Shown piece by piece: positions 29,028 to 38,323 of a stretch of DNA of 64,000 nt (its first letter is position 1; every line of letters begins with the position of its first letter). A program made the position numbers and the translations under genes. The notes under the pieces are model-generated. The model did no database searches and was not told where the DNA came from. It worked only from the letters and a program-made list of their open reading frames with translations. Source of the stretch: Allobosea sp. 117 (GTDB taxonomy: Bacteria > Pseudomonadota > Alphaproteobacteria > Rhizobiales > Xanthobacteraceae); the NCBI RefSeq assembly GCF_000702305.1, contig NZ_JNLC01000010.1, forward strand, positions 868,001 through 932,000, in the 5' to 3' direction.

Positions 29028-29627
29028 TCAACCTCGCCTCGACCAGCCGATCCCGTATTCCGCGCCGCCGGCGATCAGGAAGCGCGCGAAGGCCGGCGCG
29101 AAGGAGCGCGCGACGAGCGCGCGGTAGGCGATCTCCTCGCCCGGCCGCCACAGCGTGACGCCGACATGGGCGATAGCGGTGACGGCGACGTCGCCGGGGC
29201 GGAAGACCTCCGGATCGAGATCGATCGTCGCGCCCTTCGCCAGCAGGTCAAGCACGCGCGGGCCATTGATTTCGAACAGGATATTGGCGTCGCTCTGGTC
29301 GGTGACGGCGGCGAGCCCGTCGAGCGTCGAGGCGAGCTCGGCGGCGAGGCCGGGCCGCGTCTGCGCGAGCGTCAGCCAGCGCCCCGGCCCGGTTCCGAGA
29401 ACGGCAAGCGCGTCGTCTCCCGCCATGCGCGGGCCGTCGGAAAGCGTGAGGCCGAAGCGCGCCTGGACCACGTCGGCGAGACGGACGCCAGCCCCGCGCC
29501 GTGCCACCAGTGTCGCCGCCGCGACATCCTCGCGCAGCGCGACCGTGACGCCGGGAGCGCCCGTCCTGCCGTAGCTCCCCGGCGCGGGAAGGCGGGTGAG
29601 CGGGAGCGTGTCGAGGATATGGGTCAT
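29028..29627 (-). CDS. mgdD: N-methylglutamate dehydrogenase subunit D (sarcosine oxidase gamma-like)
   Basis: 199 residues of the SoxG family, with [20 protein letters not shown] near the start and the C-terminal [21 protein letters not shown] typical of SoxG. The ATG at 29627 is 10 bp after the mgdC stop, with GGTGAG before it. In the heterotetramer this subunit has a structural role at the folate-binding half. A sarcosine oxidase role is the alternative; neighbouring gmaS/mgs genes favour N-methylglutamate. Confidence 0.8.
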   Translation of the reverse strand: MTHILDTLPLTRLPAPGSYGRTGAPGVTVALREDVAAATLVARRGAGVRLADVVQARFGLTLSDGPRMAGDDALAVLGTGPGRWLTLAQTRPGLAAELASTLDGLAAVTDQSDANILFEINGPRVLDLLAKGATIDLDPEVFRPGDVAVTAIAHVGVTLWRPGEEIAYRALVARSFAPAFARFLIAGGAEYGIGWSRRG

Positions 29628-29637
29628 GATGCTCACC

Positions 29638-32601
29638 TCATCCGCGCAGCTTTTCGCCATCGGGATCGACGAAGCCCGGCGCGCAGACTTCGACCTCGAT
29701 GTCGCCTCCGCGTACCGGATCATAGGCGCGCACGCGCTCGCCGATCCGCTCCGGCCCGCGCTTCAGCAGGCCGAGGCCGATCCAGTGCTGAAGCGTCGGC
29801 GAGTAGCACACCGAGGTCATGTAGCCCTCGTCATTCGCGGTGTCGGCCGGCGCGCCGACTTTGAGGAAGTGCGCGCCCGCGCGCAGGCGCGACGTGCCGT
29901 CGACCGGCTTGAAGCCGACAAACGTCGGCCGCTCGGGATCGGTGAGGCCGGGACGGCCGGCCATGGTGCGGCCGACATAGTCCTTCTTGGTCGAGGCCAT
30001 GCGCCCGAGCCCGAGATCGCGCGCCGTGGTCTGGCCGGACAGCTCGTTGCCGGAGACATGCCCCTTCTCGATGCGCATCACACCGAGCGCCTCGGTGCCG
30101 TAGGGGGTGATGCCGAACTCGGCACCCGCCGCCATCAGCGCCCGCGCCAGCGTCTCGCCGTGACGCGCCGGTACCGCGATCTCGTAGCCGAGCTCGCCCG
30201 AGAAGGAGAGGCGGAACAGCCGCGCCGGAATTCCGCCCATCACCGTGCCGATGATCGCGCCCATATAGGGCAGCGCTTCGTTCGACACGTCGACGCTGTC
30301 ATCGACCACACGGGCCAGCACGTCACGCGAGCGCGGGCCGGCGAGCGCGATCTGCGCCCATTGCTCGGACACCGAGGCGATGGCCACATCCAGCTCCGGC
30401 CACAGCACCTGCAGGCAGAATTCGAGGTGCTGGTAGACCTTGGCGGCATTCGCCGTGGTCGTGGTCATCACATAGTGCTCAGGCGCAAGGCGCGCGGTGG
30501 TGCCGTCGTCCATCACCATGCCGTCCTCGCGCAGCATCACCCCGTAGCGCGCCTTGCCGACGGCGAGCGCGGAAAAGCCGTTGATGTAGACGCGGTCGAG
30601 GAACGCGCCGACGTCCGGCCCCTGCAGGTCGATCTTGCCGAAGGTCGAGACGTCGATCAGCCCGACCGAGGCGCGCACCGCGCTCACCTCGCGGTTCACC
30701 GTCGTAAGCCAGTCGGCTTCGCCGGGGCGCGGGAAATATTGCGCGCGCAGCCACAGCCCGGTCTCGACGAACACCGCGCCCTGCTCGGCCGCCCATTCAT
30801 GGGTCGGCGTCGGCCGGGTCGGGCGGAAGTCCTTGCCCCGGTGATGGCCGGCCAGCGCGCCGATGGCGACCGGCGTGTAAGGCGGGCGGAAGATCGTCGT
30901 GCCGGTCTCGCTAATCCCGGCGCCGGTCAGCTCCGCCATGATGGCGAGGCCGGTGACGTTGGAGGTCTTGCCTTGGTCGGTCGCCATGCCGAGCGTGGTG
31001 TAGCGCTTTAGCAGCTCGACCGAGCGGAAACCCTCCTTGAAGGCGATGCCGACATCCTTGGCGGTCACGTCGTTCTGCGGGTCGACGAAGGCCGGCCCTT
31101 TCGAATCCGCGACATGCCAGAAGGCGGCGATTGCCGGCTCGGCGTCGTCCGCGATCGGAATCTCCGGCGTCGCCGTCGCGAAGCCGAGATCGGAGGCGGC
31201 GGCGGTGCCCGCCTGCACGCCGTCGCGCAGCGCGCCCGACAGGCTGAAATGCCCGCGCGCCGCGCCGGCGACGCTCAGCCCCGGCGGCGTCGCGCCGGGC
31301 ACGAAGGCGGCGATGTCGGCATTCCAAATCGGCTTGCCGCCATGGTGGCAGGTGAGGTGGACATTGGGCGACCAGCCGCCGGACACGGCGAGCGTGTCGA
31401 TGGCGAGCGCCTCCGTCGTCCCACCGTGGCGAACCTCGATCCCCGACAGCGTTTTCCCGCGCGTGCCGATCACCTGTCCGCCGGCGATCACGCGGATGTC
31501 GCGCCGTTCCGCTTCTGCGGTAAGGGCGGGAGAGATCGTCTCGCGCACATCGACGATGGCGGAAACGGCGATGCCGGCCTGCGCCGCGTCGAAGGCCGCG
31601 CGCCAGGCCTCGTCATTATTGGCGAAGACGGCGAGGTTCTTGCCCGCCGCCACGCCGAAGCGGTTGGCATAGGCCTGCACCGCGCCGGCCGCCATCACGC
31701 CCGGCCGGTCATTGCCGCCAAACACGATGGGGCGCTCGGTGGCGCCCGCCGCCAGCACGGCGCGCTTGGCAACGATCCGCCACAGCCGCTGGCGCGGCGC
31801 GAAAGGCGCGGGCTCGGCGAGATGGTCGGAGACCCGCTCCAGCGCGCCATAGGTGCCGCCGTCATAGACACCGAATACCGTGGTGCGGGTCATGATCCGC
31901 ACTTTGGGGTTGCTCGCCAGCTCGGCGGCGAGCCGCGCAGCGAAGGCGTGGCCGGCCTCGTCGCCGACCGTGTGGCTTTCCGCGTTCAGCCGCCCGCCGG
32001 GCAGGAAGTCCTCGTCGGCGAGGATCACCCGCGCGCCGGCGCGGGCGGCCTCGCGCGCCGCCATCAGCCCAGCCGGGCCGGCGCCGATCACCAGCACGTC
32101 GCAGAAGGCGTTGGCCTTCTCATATTCGTCGGGGTCATTGCCGTCGGCGGCGCGGCCGAGGCCGGCGGCGCGGCGGATGACCGGCTCGTAGAGCTTTTCC
32201 CAGAAGCTCGCCGGCCACATGAAGGTCTTGTAGTAGAAGCCGGCGCCGAGGAAGGGCGCGACGAGCCCGTTCACCGACAGGAGGTCGAAGCCGAGCGAGG
32301 GCCAGCGGTTCTGGCTCGCGGCAATGAGCCCGTCATGGAGCTCGACGACGGTCGCCCGCGTATTCGGCTCGCGCCGAGCGCCCGCGCGCAGCTCGACGAG
32401 GGCGTTCGGCTCCTCCGGCCCGGCCGAGACGATGCCGCGCGGGCGGTGATATTTGAACGAGCGACCGACCAGCTTCACGTCATTGGCCAGCAGCGCCGAG
32501 GCGAGGGTGTCGCCCGCGAGTCCCGAATAGCGCTTGCCGTCGAAGGAGAAGGACAGCGCGCGCGCGCGGTCGACCAGACCGCCCTTGGCGAGGCGGCTCA
32601 T
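29638..32601 (-). CDS. mgdC: N-methylglutamate dehydrogenase subunit C (sarcosine oxidase alpha-like)
   Basis: 987 residues. Order: N-terminal ferredoxin-like domain (LSFSFDGKRYSGLAGDTLAS), an FAD/NAD-binding Rossmann domain (VIGAGPAGLMAAREAARAG), an oxidoreductase middle, and from about residue 600 a GcvT-like tetrahydrofolate-binding domain (EVSAVRASVGLIDVSTFGK, GELGYEIAVPARHG). It would accept the methylene carbon on THF. The start at 32601 overlaps the mgdB stop by 4 bp; a longer frame upstream lies inside mgdB. Confidence 0.85.
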   Translation of the reverse strand: MSRLAKGGLVDRARALSFSFDGKRYSGLAGDTLASALLANDVKLVGRSFKYHRPRGIVSAGPEEPNALVELRAGARREPNTRATVVELHDGLIAASQNRWPSLGFDLLSVNGLVAPFLGAGFYYKTFMWPASFWEKLYEPVIRRAAGLGRAADGNDPDEYEKANAFCDVLVIGAGPAGLMAAREAARAGARVILADEDFLPGGRLNAESHTVGDEAGHAFAARLAAELASNPKVRIMTRTTVFGVYDGGTYGALERVSDHLAEPAPFAPRQRLWRIVAKRAVLAAGATERPIVFGGNDRPGVMAAGAVQAYANRFGVAAGKNLAVFANNDEAWRAAFDAAQAGIAVSAIVDVRETISPALTAEAERRDIRVIAGGQVIGTRGKTLSGIEVRHGGTTEALAIDTLAVSGGWSPNVHLTCHHGGKPIWNADIAAFVPGATPPGLSVAGAARGHFSLSGALRDGVQAGTAAASDLGFATATPEIPIADDAEPAIAAFWHVADSKGPAFVDPQNDVTAKDVGIAFKEGFRSVELLKRYTTLGMATDQGKTSNVTGLAIMAELTGAGISETGTTIFRPPYTPVAIGALAGHHRGKDFRPTRPTPTHEWAAEQGAVFVETGLWLRAQYFPRPGEADWLTTVNREVSAVRASVGLIDVSTFGKIDLQGPDVGAFLDRVYINGFSALAVGKARYGVMLREDGMVMDDGTTARLAPEHYVMTTTTANAAKVYQHLEFCLQVLWPELDVAIASVSEQWAQIALAGPRSRDVLARVVDDSVDVSNEALPYMGAIIGTVMGGIPARLFRLSFSGELGYEIAVPARHGETLARALMAAGAEFGITPYGTEALGVMRIEKGHVSGNELSGQTTARDLGLGRMASTKKDYVGRTMAGRPGLTDPERPTFVGFKPVDGTSRLRAGAHFLKVGAPADTANDEGYMTSVCYSPTLQHWIGLGLLKRGPERIGERVRAYDPVRGGDIEVEVCAPGFVDPDGEKLRG

Positions 32602-32873
32602 GCGGCGTCTCCCGCAGGCTTGCGCGCCAGCTCGGTGCCGAGGATCGCGTGGGTACGGGTGTCGCGCGCGACCCTCACCCACTGCCGGCAGCCGCTGGCG
32701 TGGTACCACCATTCGCTGTGCGGCCCGGCCGGATTGTCGCGCAGATAGACGTAATCGAAGAACGTGTCTTCCGCGTCCGGCGCCGCCGGATCGGGTCGCG
32801 TCACCGTCGCGTCGCCGAGATAGGCAAATTCATGCGCGTCGCGCGCGCCGCAATAGGGGCAGGGGATGCGCAT
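32598..32873 (-). CDS. mgdB: N-methylglutamate dehydrogenase subunit B (sarcosine oxidase delta-like)
   Basis: 91 residues of the SoxD family. CPYCG at residues 5-9, a following HEF, and HASGCRQW near residue 62 form the zinc site known for SoxD. The ATG at 32873 shares one base with the mgdA stop. It is a small structural subunit of the tetramer. Confidence 0.86.
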   Translation of the reverse strand: MRIPCPYCGARDAHEFAYLGDATVTRPDPAAPDAEDTFFDYVYLRDNPAGPHSEWWYHASGCRQWVRVARDTRTHAILGTELARKPAGDAA

Positions 32874-34123
32874 CAGTGCAGGTTCGGCTGGGCGCCGACT
32901 CCCTTCTCGTCGATCAGATGGCCGGTGCGGAAGCGGTCGAGCCGCATCGCCGCGGCGGTCTCGTGCGGCTCGTCCTTTGCCAGAAGATGCGCGAAGCACC
33001 AGCCCGAAGCCGGCGTCGCCTTGAAGCCGCCATAGCACCAGCCGGCATTGAGATAGAGCCCCGGCACCGGCGTCGCGTCGATGATCGGGGAGCCGTCCAT
33101 CGACATGTCCATGATGCCGCCCCAGTGGCGCAGGAGGCGCAACCGGCCGATGCGCGGCATCAAGGCCATGCCGCCCTCGCAGACATCCTCGATGACCGGC
33201 AGGTTGCCGCGCTGGGCATAGGAATTGTAGCCGTCGATGTCGCCGCCGAAGACGAGGCCGCCCTTGTCGGACTGGGAGATGTAGAAATGTCCGGCGCCGA
33301 AGGTGACGACGCCGTCGATCAGGGGTTTAAGCCCCTCGGAGACGAAGGCCTGCAGTACATGGCTCTCGATCGGCAGGCGCAGCCCCGCCTGCCGGGCGAC
33401 GCGCGAGGTCGAGCCCGCCACCGCGAGGCCGACCTTGCCGGCCCGGATCGGCCCGCGCGTGGTTTCGACGCCGACGATGGCGTCGCCCTCGCGCAGGAAG
33501 CCGGTGACCTCGCAATTCTGCACGATGTCGACGCCGAGCCGGTCCGCCCCGCGCGCATAGCCCCAGACCACCGCGTCGTGCCGCGCCGTGCCGCCGCGCC
33601 GCTGTAAGAGCCCGCCCTGGATCGGGAAGCGCGCATTGTCGAAGTCGAGGAAGGGGTACATCGCCCGCACCCCCTCGCGGTCCAGCAGCTCGGAATCGAC
33701 GCCGGCTAGCCGCATCGCGTTGCCGCGCCGTGCATAGGCGTCGCGTTGCGCGTCGGAGTGGTAGAGGTTCAGCACGCCGCGCTGGCTGACCATCGCGTTG
33801 TAATTGAGCTCCTGCTCCAGCCCTTCCCAGAGCTTCATCGACCATTCGTAGAAGGGCTCGTTGCCGGGCAGCAGGTAGTTGGAGCGGATGATTGTGGTGT
33901 TCCGCCCGGCATTGCCGGAACCGATCGTGCCCTTCTCGATCACCGCCACGTTGCGGATGCCGTGAACCTTCGCGAGGTAATAGGCGGTCGCCAGCCCGTG
34001 CCCGCCACCGCCGACGATGATCACATCGTAAGAAGGCTTCGGCGCCGCGTCGCGCCAGGCCGGTTTCCAGCCGGACTGGCCGGTGAGCCCGTTCTTGAGG
34101 ATGCTCAGGAAGGAATAGCGCAT
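32873..34123 (-). CDS. mgdA: N-methylglutamate dehydrogenase subunit A (sarcosine oxidase beta-like)
   Basis: 416 residues. The FAD-binding start is DVIIVGGGGHGLATAYYLAK at about 33-52, followed by GSGNAGRNTTIIRSNYLLPG around the flavin-linkage region and a C-terminal GWCYGGFKATPASGW. It carries the amine-oxidising flavin. The ATG at 34123 begins the SoxB-like MRYSFLSILKNGL; the frame stays open upstream but without homology. First gene of the mgdABCD-purU-folD operon, divergent from the LysR gene. Confidence 0.86.
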   Translation of the reverse strand: MRYSFLSILKNGLTGQSGWKPAWRDAAPKPSYDVIIVGGGGHGLATAYYLAKVHGIRNVAVIEKGTIGSGNAGRNTTIIRSNYLLPGNEPFYEWSMKLWEGLEQELNYNAMVSQRGVLNLYHSDAQRDAYARRGNAMRLAGVDSELLDREGVRAMYPFLDFDNARFPIQGGLLQRRGGTARHDAVVWGYARGADRLGVDIVQNCEVTGFLREGDAIVGVETTRGPIRAGKVGLAVAGSTSRVARQAGLRLPIESHVLQAFVSEGLKPLIDGVVTFGAGHFYISQSDKGGLVFGGDIDGYNSYAQRGNLPVIEDVCEGGMALMPRIGRLRLLRHWGGIMDMSMDGSPIIDATPVPGLYLNAGWCYGGFKATPASGWCFAHLLAKDEPHETAAAMRLDRFRTGHLIDEKGVGAQPNLH

Positions 34124-34175
34124 GGGGCCGCTCGCGAGACTAGGCGAGAAGCTATAGCCGGGCGACGAATGGCAG

Positions 34176-34195
34176 ATAATATAAATTTTGCTTAT
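34176..34195. promoter_or_regulatory. Candidate LysR-type operator between mgdA and the LysR gene
   Basis: ATAA and TTAT form an inverted pair around a 12-base AT-rich spacer, inside the only AT-rich patch of the 154-bp divergent region. This agrees loosely with the T-N11-A pattern of LysR regulators. Assignment is by position only. Confidence 0.35.
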
Positions 34196-34277
34196 AGTGT
34201 GCGCTGCTGGGAAATGACGGATATGCGTGGCCGCCCAAGACTTCGCGGGCGAAGGCGGTCGAGGAACCGAAACATAC

Positions 34278-35249
34278 ATGGCACCGCCCGACACGCTCCC
34301 CTTCGACCTGCGTTCGCTGGAGCTTTTCCTCACCGTCTGCGATGCCGGCACCATGGCGGAGGCCGCGCGCCGGCTCGGGCTCACCCAGCCGGCTATCTCG
34401 CAGGCGGTGGCCGATATGGAGCGGCGCATGGGGGTAGCGCTGTTCGACCGCCGCGCCCGGCCGATGGCGCTCACAGCCGCCGGCGGAGCGCTGCGCCAGC
34501 GCGGCAGCGCTCTGCTGTCCGAAGCCCGGCAGATCGCCCCACTCTTGCGCGAAACCGAGAACAGCCGGCTGCCGCTCCTGCGCGCCGGCCTCGTCGATTC
34601 GCTGTCGCGGGTGCTGATGGCGCCGCTCGCCGGGCGGCTGAACGAGCTCGCCGAGCAGGTCTCGGTGCTCTCCGGCCTCACCGCCTCGCATGCCGGCGCG
34701 CTGCTCACCCGGCAGCTCGACCTGCTGATCGGCGCCGACGACCTCGAGGAGATCGAGGGGCTGGAACGCTGGCCGCTGGTCACCGAGCCCTATCTTCTGC
34801 TACTGCCGGCCGACGTTCCGGCCCCCATGCGCCCCGCCGATCTGGAGGCGCTGGCGCGCGCGATGCCGCTGGTGCGCTTCTCCGCGCGCTCGCGCACCGG
34901 CATGGAGGTCGACCGGCATCTCAGGCGCCTGCGGCTCGACCTGCCGCGCCGGCTGGAGTTCGACACGCCCTATGGGGTGACGGCGAGCGTCGCCGCCGGG
35001 GCGGGCTTCGCCATCACCACGCCGCTATGCCTGATCGAGGCCGCGCTGCCGCTCGACGGGCTCACCTGCCGGCCGCTGCCCGGGCCGGGCTTCACCCGGC
35101 ATCTGACGCTGATCGCGCGGCGCCACGAACTCGGCCGCCTGCCGCGCGAGATCGCCGCCTTCTGCCGCGATCGGCTGACGGGTCAGGCAGAGACGGGACG
35201 TGTGCTCGTCGGAGATTGGCTAGGCGAGGGGTTCCGGGTCGAGCCGTGA
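34278..35249 (+). CDS. LysR-family transcriptional regulator
   Basis: 323 residues. The N-terminal winged helix is typical (LRSLELFLTVCDAGTMAEAA, RLGLTQPAISQAVADMERRMG), followed by a substrate-binding domain from about residue 95. Divergent from mgdA, so it is the probable regulator of the mgd operon. The start at 34278 (MAPPDTLPFDL) was preferred over a GTG at 34227; GAGG lies 13 bases upstream. Its stop codon abuts that of the convergent ketosynthase. Confidence 0.88.
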   Translation: MAPPDTLPFDLRSLELFLTVCDAGTMAEAARRLGLTQPAISQAVADMERRMGVALFDRRARPMALTAAGGALRQRGSALLSEARQIAPLLRETENSRLPLLRAGLVDSLSRVLMAPLAGRLNELAEQVSVLSGLTASHAGALLTRQLDLLIGADDLEEIEGLERWPLVTEPYLLLLPADVPAPMRPADLEALARAMPLVRFSARSRTGMEVDRHLRRLRLDLPRRLEFDTPYGVTASVAAGAGFAITTPLCLIEAALPLDGLTCRPLPGPGFTRHLTLIARRHELGRLPREIAAFCRDRLTGQAETGRVLVGDWLGEGFRVEP

Positions 35250-36464
35250 TCAGCCCGGCCAGCGCCGGAGCGCCAGTACGGCGTTGAGCCCGCCGAAGGC
35301 GAAGCTGGAGGACAGCGCCACCTCGATCGCCGCCGGACGCGAGGCGTTCGGCACGCAGTCGATGTCGCAGTCCGGGTCCGGCTCGTTGTAGCCCATGGTC
35401 GGGGGCAGGAAGCCCTCGCGCAGGGCAAGCACGGTGGTGACGAGGTCGAGCGCCCCGGAGGCGTTCATCGTATGGCCGTACTGCGACTTCGACGAGGAGA
35501 CCGGCAGTCGGCCGAGATGGTTGCCGAACACGTGGCGGAGCGCCGCCGTCTCGGTCTTGTCATTGAGCTGCGTCGCGGTGCCGTGTGCGCTGACATAGTC
35601 GACCGCCTCCGGCGCGAGGCCGGCATCCTCCAGCGCGAAGCGCATCGAGGCCGCAGCACTCGCCATGTCGGGGGCGGTGATGTCCATGCCGTCGGCGCTC
35701 ATGCCGAAGCCGATCAGCTCGGCATGGATGGTGGCGCCGCGGGCGATGGCGCGGTCCATGTTCTCCAGAACCACGGCGCCGGCGCCCTCGCCGATGACGA
35801 GCCCGGCGCGGTCCTTGGAGAACGGCCGGCAGGCCTCGGGGGCGAGCACGCGCAGCGCTTCCCAGCTCTTCAGCATGCCGTAGGTGAGCTGGGATTCGCC
35901 GCCGCCGGTGATGGCGACGTCCAGCATGCCGGAGCGGATCATGTGGAAGGCGGTGCCGATGGAATGCGAGGCCGAGGAGCAGGCCGAGGCGATGGAGAAG
36001 GCGGGGCCGTGGATGCCGAGATCCATGGTCACATGGCTCACCTGCCCGCTCGGCATGGCGCGCGGCACGGTGAAGGGGTGCGGGCGCGGCGCCTTGTCGG
36101 CATAGAGCTTGTGGTAGCTGTCGTCGACGGCGTGGAAGCCGACCGAGGCGGCGAAGATGGCGCCGGCGCGGTGGCGCGCCACGCCTTCCAGCGCCGGACC
36201 GGCATCGGCCAGCGCCTGCCGGGCGACGACGACGGCGAATTGCGAGGTGCGGTCGACGAGGCCGAGCTGGCGCGGCTCGAAATGCTCTTCCGGCACGAAG
36301 CCTTTCACCTCGGCGGAGATCTTCGCCTTCATGGTGGAGACGTCGACCGCCTGCGTCACGCCGATGCCGACCTTTCCCGCCTTCAGGCCGGCGAGGTGGG
36401 TGGCGACGTCATTGCCCAGCGCGGAGAGCGCGCCGAGCCCGGTGATCGCGACGCGGGCGGACAT
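35250..36464 (-). CDS. Beta-ketoacyl-ACP synthase (KAS II/FabF-NodE type)
   Basis: 404 residues with a thiolase fold. Active cysteine in ACSSASHSIG, histidines in HGTATQLND and KSQYGHTMNASG, so Cys-His-His is intact. It would condense malonyl-ACP with an acyl chain. Its start overlaps the ACP gene by one base, so the pair is a unit, as for NodE/NodF, but no nod gene is near. The product could be a special fatty acid or lipid. Confidence 0.85.
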   Translation of the reverse strand: MSARVAITGLGALSALGNDVATHLAGLKAGKVGIGVTQAVDVSTMKAKISAEVKGFVPEEHFEPRQLGLVDRTSQFAVVVARQALADAGPALEGVARHRAGAIFAASVGFHAVDDSYHKLYADKAPRPHPFTVPRAMPSGQVSHVTMDLGIHGPAFSIASACSSASHSIGTAFHMIRSGMLDVAITGGGESQLTYGMLKSWEALRVLAPEACRPFSKDRAGLVIGEGAGAVVLENMDRAIARGATIHAELIGFGMSADGMDITAPDMASAAASMRFALEDAGLAPEAVDYVSAHGTATQLNDKTETAALRHVFGNHLGRLPVSSSKSQYGHTMNASGALDLVTTVLALREGFLPPTMGYNEPDPDCDIDCVPNASRPAAIEVALSSSFAFGGLNAVLALRRWPG

Positions 36465-36733
36465 CAGGCGGGCTTCGCCTCTTTCGCCTGCAGCAGCGCG
36501 GCGACGTGCTCGACCAGCGCGCCGACCGTCACGTCGTTGCCGTTCAGCGGCCCGTCGTTCGGAATCTCGATGTTGAAGCGGCTTTCCAGCTTGAAGATCG
36601 TCTCGATCAGGTCGAGCGAGGAGATGCCGAGATCGGCCACCGGGGTTGCGGGCGTCAGCAGGGCGGGATCGACGCCGACGTCGCCGGCGATGAAGTCGAT
36701 GATTTCCGAAACGCGGGGGTCGTCTGTCTGCAT
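36464..36733 (-). CDS. Acyl carrier protein
   Basis: 89 residues. The four-helix ACP pattern is visible with GISSLDLIE, where Ser39 should carry phosphopantetheine; the residue before it is Ser instead of the usual Asp. Start is the ATG at 36733; the frame is open much further upstream across the GH1 gene, but that part is a shadow. Partner of the adjacent ketosynthase. Confidence 0.87.
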   Translation of the reverse strand: MQTDDPRVSEIIDFIAGDVGVDPALLTPATPVADLGISSLDLIETIFKLESRFNIEIPNDGPLNGNDVTVGALVEHVAALLQAKEAKPA

Positions 36734-36840
36734 GCGCCTGCTCGATGTTGCCGGATAGGGGCGGATTCGCGCACCCAAGCCCAGTTTCTTGACGTTCGTA
36801 TCACAAACAGGTGCCGCTCGGACAACCTGCTGTGGAAAGC

Positions 36841-38265
36841 TCAGCCGGCTTGCCGCATCACCTGCGACAGGAAGGCATAGGAGGCCTTGGGCGTGCGCGC
36901 CAGCGTCTCGAAGTCGACATGGACGATGCCGAAGCGCCGCCTCTTGCCTTCCGCCCACTCGAAATTGTCGAGCAGCGACCAGACGAAATAACCCTTCAGC
37001 GCGCAGCCCTGCGCGATGGCGCGGCCGGCGGCGGCGAGATGCTCGCGCAGGAAGGCGACGCGCGGGGCGTCGTCGATCTTCCCATCCTGCGGCGCCGGGT
37101 CGTCGTAGCAGGCGCCGTTCTCGGTGATGTAGACGGGCGGATTGCCATAGCCGTCGCGCAGCCGCGCCAGTACCTCGACCAGCCCGTCCGGCTCGACCGG
37201 CCAGCCCATGGCGGTGGTCGGCGTGCCCTTGGGCAGCGGGCCGAAATTGGCGCCCGAGAGCACGCAGGCCGGATCGTCGACGATATGGGCGCGCCCGTAA
37301 TAGTTCACGCCCAGAAAGTCGATCGGCGCCTTGATGGTATCGAGGTCGCCCGCCTTGACCAGCGGCGCGAAGGAGGAGGCGACGATCTCCGGGTAGCGGC
37401 CGTGGAACAGCGGGTCGAGATTGACCGTGTTCCACGCCGCGTCGAAGCGCTGGGCGGCCTTCGCGTCGATCTCGCGGTCGCTGGCCGGATGCACCGGCTG
37501 CAGCGACAGAACCGTGCCCAGATTCCAGCCGCGGTTCTCGGCGCGCAGTGCGCGGATCGCGGTGCCCTGCGCCAGATTCTGGTGGTGCTGGGCCATCACA
37601 TAGCTCGCCCAGCCGGTCTGGCCCGGCGCGTGATTGCCGAAGGCGTGGCCAAAGATGGCGTGGACGGAGGGCTCGTTGAACATCGCCCAGTTCTTCACGC
37701 GGTCGCCGAGCCGCGCCGTCGTGGCGCGGGCATAGTCGGCGAACCATGAGGCGATGTCGCGATTGTGCCAGCCGCCGCGGTCCTGCAGCGCCTGCGGCAG
37801 GTCCCAGTGATAGAGGCAGGCCCAGGGGGTGACGCCCTTCTCCATCAGCCGGTCGGTGAGGCGGTCGTAGAAGTCGAGCCCGGCGGCGTTCACCGCGCCG
37901 GTGCCCTGCGGCATCACGCGCGGCCAGGCGATGGAGAAGCGGTAGGCGCCGAAGCCGCCATCGGCGAGCAGGTCGACGTCCTCGCGGTAGCGGTTGTAAT
38001 GGTCGCAGGCGACGTCGCCATTGGTGCCGTCGGCGATGCGCCCCGGCTGGCGGCAGAAGCCGTCCCAGACGGACGGGGCGCGCCCGTCGGCGGCGACCGC
38101 CCCCTCGATCTGGTAGGAGGAGGTCGAGGCGCCCCAGACGAAGCCGCGCGGCAGCTTCGGCAGCTCGGCTTCGGGCAAAGCGAATTCGGCGTGCACGGTG
38201 CGCGGCAGCAGGGGCAGGGCAGTGGCGGCCGCCGCGGCGGCGAGCAGGTCACGGCGTCGTATCAT
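36841..38265 (-). CDS. Exported GH1 family beta-glucosidase-like glycosidase
   Basis: 474 residues. It begins with a twin-arginine-like signal (RRRDLLAAAAAATALPLLP...VHA), so the folded enzyme is probably exported by Tat. The GH1 barrel starts at FVWGASTSSYQIEG; FNEP holds the acid/base Glu and ITENG the nucleophile; the C-terminal WSLLDNFEWAEG is typical. It should cleave beta-linked disaccharides or glucosides in the periplasm. Most bacterial GH1 enzymes are cytosolic, so export is unusual. Confidence 0.9.
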   Translation of the reverse strand: MIRRRDLLAAAAAATALPLLPRTVHAEFALPEAELPKLPRGFVWGASTSSYQIEGAVAADGRAPSVWDGFCRQPGRIADGTNGDVACDHYNRYREDVDLLADGGFGAYRFSIAWPRVMPQGTGAVNAAGLDFYDRLTDRLMEKGVTPWACLYHWDLPQALQDRGGWHNRDIASWFADYARATTARLGDRVKNWAMFNEPSVHAIFGHAFGNHAPGQTGWASYVMAQHHQNLAQGTAIRALRAENRGWNLGTVLSLQPVHPASDREIDAKAAQRFDAAWNTVNLDPLFHGRYPEIVASSFAPLVKAGDLDTIKAPIDFLGVNYYGRAHIVDDPACVLSGANFGPLPKGTPTTAMGWPVEPDGLVEVLARLRDGYGNPPVYITENGACYDDPAPQDGKIDDAPRVAFLREHLAAAGRAIAQGCALKGYFVWSLLDNFEWAEGKRRRFGIVHVDFETLARTPKASYAFLSQVMRQAG

Positions 38266-38323
38266 CGGAACGCGGATCCCCCGGTGGGTCGAACCAAACG
38301 GACGGCAATTCGAACGGCACTGG

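Noticed and set aside
34124..34783. N-terminal extension of mgdA
   Set aside because: Covers the divergent promoter and the LysR gene in antisense and is not homologous; the family start is at 34123.
36734..37747. Long N-terminal extension of the acyl carrier protein frame
   Set aside because: It runs through the GH1 gene in another frame; the ACP domain starts at the ATG at 36733.
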